From NCBI RefSeq assembly GCF_030272615.1, contig NC_081410.1, positions 143,683,349 through 143,747,348 of the forward strand: DNA of 64,000 bases, written 5' to 3'. Below the pieces are notes generated by a model that searched no databases, was not told the origin of the DNA, and saw only the letters and a program-made list of their open reading frames with translations. This stretch comes from Cryptomeria japonica (lineage: Eukaryota > Streptophyta > Pinopsida > Cupressales > Cupressaceae). Shown piece after piece: positions 60,415-64,000 of the stretch (positions are counted from its first letter, which is position 1; each line of letters opens with the position of its first letter). The translations under genes and the position numbers were made by a program.

Positions 60415-61100
60415 GAGATAATTGGTTTGATTTGATATTAAAATGATTGCTTCAAATATTCTTTTATAGGCAATTTGGATGAATAGGTGTGTCTCTTACC
60501 CTAAGGCCGACTTGTTATGGAATAAAATTTAAATGAAAACCTCACCTAAGTCGACTCATCCTTAGATAAATTTCAAATATGCTTTGTGCGCTCAAATCTT
60601 GTCTTAATTAATTCTTGAAATGATGAACTTCACTCCATAAGCATGAGTTTATGAAATAATAACTTCACTCCAATCTCTTCATGCACAAAGGACTCAAAGA
60701 AAATTCACTCAATCAAAATACACAATATCAGCATTACCAGTGTCGGTACTTGGGTATACACAATATGAGCAATAGATAGTTTAAAAGTATATGCCATATG
60801 AGTTACAAGTAATGAACAAATTGGATCACATTACAAGACATATACATAATGAACAAGTTTGATCACATTTCAATAGCAAATAACTAAGTTTCAAGAATAT
60901 CAAGTTTCATATATATCAATGAACAAATTGGATCGGATATCAAGTTTCATATATATCAAAATGAATAATAATCATGTACATATCAAAAAATGGCATAGAT
61001 GACAAATCAATAATAGTTACAAAATTATGGCATGTGCCATGTAATATATTAAAAAATTGGTCCTTCAATGACCACAGCTACAATTATATGTCTCTATCGG
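60415..61100. other. AT-rich 3' flank of the minus-strand gene
   Basis: Repeated short phrases (GAACAAATTGGATCACAT, CATATATCAA) occur. No other feature. Confidence 0.4.
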
Positions 61101-61103
61101 TAT

Positions 61104-63973
61104 CTATGACTGTGGCGGATCATCAAAATCAAGCCTCTTCGAAGCAATACGTGGCTTTGTAGGTGGTTGCACAAGGACAATTGAAATGTCGAATCAGATA
61201 TATTTTCTCAATATAACATCAAAATAACTAAATACTGAACTCTAAATTGTTTGAAGTTGAAATGTTGATTACCTCATCTTTGTCTTCTGCAATTGGGTGA
61301 GGCTGAGGATCCGTGGGATGTCTTGAAGGGGGCTGTAACTGGTAAAACAACATTAATATATGTTAATAACATATATGTCAAATAACACATAATAACTAAA
61401 AAATGAATAGACTAAAAAACTAGAGCATACCGGAGCCTCAGATGGATGTGCTATGGTCGTAGGTGGCAAAGTCATAGATGAATCAGTTATGACCATTTCC
61501 TATATCCATGTTAAGTGATCCAAAAGGAGTTAACTAGAGGGTTTCAACTTTGTTGTGCACTTAGTGAAAAGGAGTTGATCTAAGACAGACATAGCTTTTT
61601 CCTTGGTCATGTTGGATCCCATAATATACATGTAGGACATCTACTGAAATGGAATGGTAGAATAACATTAGGAAGTTTGGAAGGGGCTTGTAATAGGTTA
61701 AAGACAATTATACAAGTTAATAACCCAAAGTTGTTGACAAACTAGATAAAAAAAATATTTTTAACATATGTACAACAAATGCACACCAAAGCCTCGTATA
61801 GTTCTCCTGTAACCTTAGGAGACCTAGTCGAATCTAATGCAACTATTACCATTTCCTGTATGAAAAATGATAACATATGATATAGACATAAAAGGATTTA
61901 GTTATTTCAAACAAGAAAGAATGCAATCCAAAGTGAATATGAAGATATCACATCTTCCCTCTGTTGAACCTCATCGACATCAGGTGCATTCATTAATTTC
62001 ATAAACCCCATATGTTTCTGTATATAGAATAAATAAATTAAGTGCATTTATCAATATCTACATATACATGTTTAATCATAATAGATTTCAACAAATGAAT
62101 TTAAATTGTACTGAATTACCTTCTATCGTTTGGGTGTCCGAGAGGATATCTTTTTCTGCCTCAGAGTGCTAGAGGATGGCTTTCTCACATGAGATATCCT
62201 CGAGGCAGGTGGGGTAAACTAACAAAAAAAAATTAACATAAGGGAAAAGACCATGTATTTAATATATCACTTAAGTCAAAAATATATAAATCTAAATGGT
62301 ACCGCATAGCTATCTTGGCCAAAGTCAATGGCCGAAAGCGTGATATCATCAAGTTGGGACATCTCAGCCATTGATAAGCCCTATAAAACACCAAGTAATG
62401 ATACATATAATTAACAAAGGTATTTTGAAACCAATGTATTATTATATTTTTAACAAATTTATAAATCTTTACCTCTGGTGGCGAAACTACTCATGATCGT
62501 GGAGTCAACTAAAAAGTATGTGGTGTACTCCGACCACCTATTGCACCCTGCAATGCATTTTATTTATATGTCACTTTAAATTGTTCTAAAAATAAAAATT
62601 CATTTTTTTTTTATAAGATTTAGTCACTTAATTGATAGCATGTCATAAATAGAATTAAACGCACCTGTGTCTGATAGAGAGGGTACACCATATTGATCAG
62701 TTCATCGATGAGGGTCACATCCTTTGCAGTGGAAGCATGAAATCTACTCCCGCAACATGTACATGAATGAGATGTCAAAACATCCTCATCCACATCAGTG
62801 TCTATACTAGAACATACACCCTAGCAGGTGGGGCACATATGCTGAATGGGTTGGCGCATGCCAAATGATGCATGAGGTGATGCTGATGAAGGAGGTGTCA
62901 CTGATGAAGGAGATGTTGTTGATGAAGGAGGTTCCATTGATGAAGGGGGTTCCGTAGGTGCTGGTACATCCTCTACTCCTACCAACTGTGTGCCATGCTG
63001 AACAATGACATCAGTTAATGATGCAGCTGCCTGAAGAGTCTGTAACTCCATAGACTCCTTCAAGGATATGGGGACAAAGACATGAACCATGGGTTTAGGA
63101 GTTGTACGCCTCCTATGTTGTGGCTCTACCACCCTATGGGCCCTAGGTCTATCTTGCACAAATCCTCTCCCTCTACCCTAAAAGTTTTGGATGTTAAAGT
63201 AATTCAGCTTCTCGCCGAGGATAAACTCACAAAACAACTTTCTCAAAAAATATAGAGGCACCTCCCAATTATTACAAGGTGGTTGGTCAAAGACCATATA
63301 CCACCTATCCCAAAAAGCTTCTTTCAGCTTAGCATGAACACACCAATGTATAGGAAACCGAGTCGTATTTAGTTCTAGGTTGTTACTAGTAACAGGATTG
63401 ATGAAAAGAGCACATATGTCAGCTTTACCTATGCCCTTTTTTTTCACTTGATCATATGACAACCCATCCACATAAAATGTTCGACATCTATCCCTCCATG
63501 AACCCCATTTCGTAACCTTCGTAGATACCTCATTTGCACTATTAGCCATTGTTTCTAGTGTTCTGGTGAGGGTTGAGTGGTGCTCAAGCTTAGAGGACCT
63601 CAACCTATTCACCAATATAGAAATTTGGGCACTATTTTGTGTAAGGCGATTGATGAGATCCTCTTGTGTGGCATCTACATGATCTAATGGAGGACATGGA
63701 GGGTTTCGGGGTGGCAGTGGTTGTTGAGGAGAAGCATTTTGAGGATTTTGAGGGTTTTCTTGTTGCTCATGTGTAATGTTTTACATAATTTTCTTGTGTT
63801 GCTTGTGCAGGAGGAGGTCTTTGTTGTCTATTTCATTTTTGGAGATTTCTTGAAGAATCTGACATCAAATTAATAAAAACAAAACTTAAATAAATTAAAA
63901 AACCCTACTTCAATTAAAATGCAAACAAAAATAATCAAACCAATCAAATCTCACCTATTCGATGGGGTGCCAT
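61104..63973 (-). pseudogene. Eleven-exon gene of unknown function, companion to the transposase-like gene
   Basis: Exons on the minus strand: 63,973-63,955, 63,858-62,665, 62,547-62,473, 62,380-62,303, 62,218-62,120, 62,017-61,952, 61,855-61,787, about 61,640-61,530, 61,499-61,431, 61,338-61,273 and 61,154-61,104. After the first intron almost all join in phase 0 with lengths divisible by three. Exon 2 (398 codons) has a Gln/Pro-rich start, a folded block (WGSWRDRCRTFYVDG, RFPIHWCVHAKLKEAFWDRW, VPLYFLRKLFCEFILGEKL), a Pro/Ser-rich linker and a C-x2-C region (SHSCTCCGSRF). The small exons encode low-complexity, charged text ending KRLDFDDPPQS. Stops: TGA at 63,833, TAG at 63,178 and 62,821, TAG and TGA in exon 3, and TAG in exon 5, plus a 1-base insertion near 63,775. 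I recognise no family. The layout recalls regulators paired with transposases in plant CACTA elements, but no sequence link is claimed. Confidence 0.55.
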
Positions 63974-64000
63974 TGTTGAAAATTGCTCTCAATGTTGAGA

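Overview
This window looks like nuclear DNA from a seed plant with a very large, repeat-dominated genome. It has Ty1/copia elements primed by initiator tRNA-Met, plant-type LINE RNase H domains, degenerate pentatricopeptide-repeat (PPR) copies, long AT-rich stretches and many decayed repeats, but no dense housekeeping genes. The style (PPR pseudogene copies, long LTR-like blocks, old diverged repeats) suggests a gymnosperm, possibly a conifer. That is an inference from memory; no sequence search was possible. I found no rRNA, tRNA, CRISPR array or bacterial-style operon.

Layout. 0-8.4 kb: degenerate LINE material (endonuclease, reverse transcriptase and two RNase H remnants). 9.0-10.3 kb: a nested duplication in three copies. 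12.2-14.8 kb: small tandem repeats, a GC-rich hairpin block, and a probable solo LTR holding a 21-bp hairpin minisatellite. 16-22.5 kb: a Ty3/gypsy-like LTR and leader carrying two arrays of a TAGCGCATC core spaced exactly 21 bp. 22.7-23.6 kb: a LINE RNase H remnant on the minus strand. 24.2-25.9 kb: AT-rich repeats and PPR fragments. 26,067-32,079: a complete Ty1/copia element with 317-bp LTRs and a perfect 5-bp target duplication. Its single long frame is broken by five stops, all TAG. 34.0-35.3 kb: a spliced gene remnant on the minus strand, probably a four-helix-bundle (MLKL/resistance-protein type) N-terminus. 35,532-36,198 and 42,665-43,331: a 667-bp inverted repeat, about 98% identical, containing PPR sequence and flanked by GCTGG on both outer sides. 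39.1-39.7, 45.8-47.4 and 53.4-54.1 kb: long purine/pyrimidine tracts. 48.2-52.2 kb: several fragmented copia elements.

54.5-64 kb is the most distinctive part. A plus-strand three-exon gene for a large DDE-transposase-like protein (54,581-57,668) converges on a minus-strand gene of 11 small exons (63,973-61,104). The roughly 356-bp satellite at 58.5-60.4 kb lies between them. Upstream of the transposase-like gene is a cluster of palindromes built on CATAACCCGTACGGGTTATG. I propose that these are parts of one two-gene DNA transposon of a poorly described type, with palindromic subterminal sites. Both genes carry disabling changes in this copy.

Across two unrelated loci (the copia element and the 11-exon gene), nearly every in-frame stop can be explained by C-to-T change at CAG or CGA. 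That is the expected footprint of long-term plant DNA methylation.
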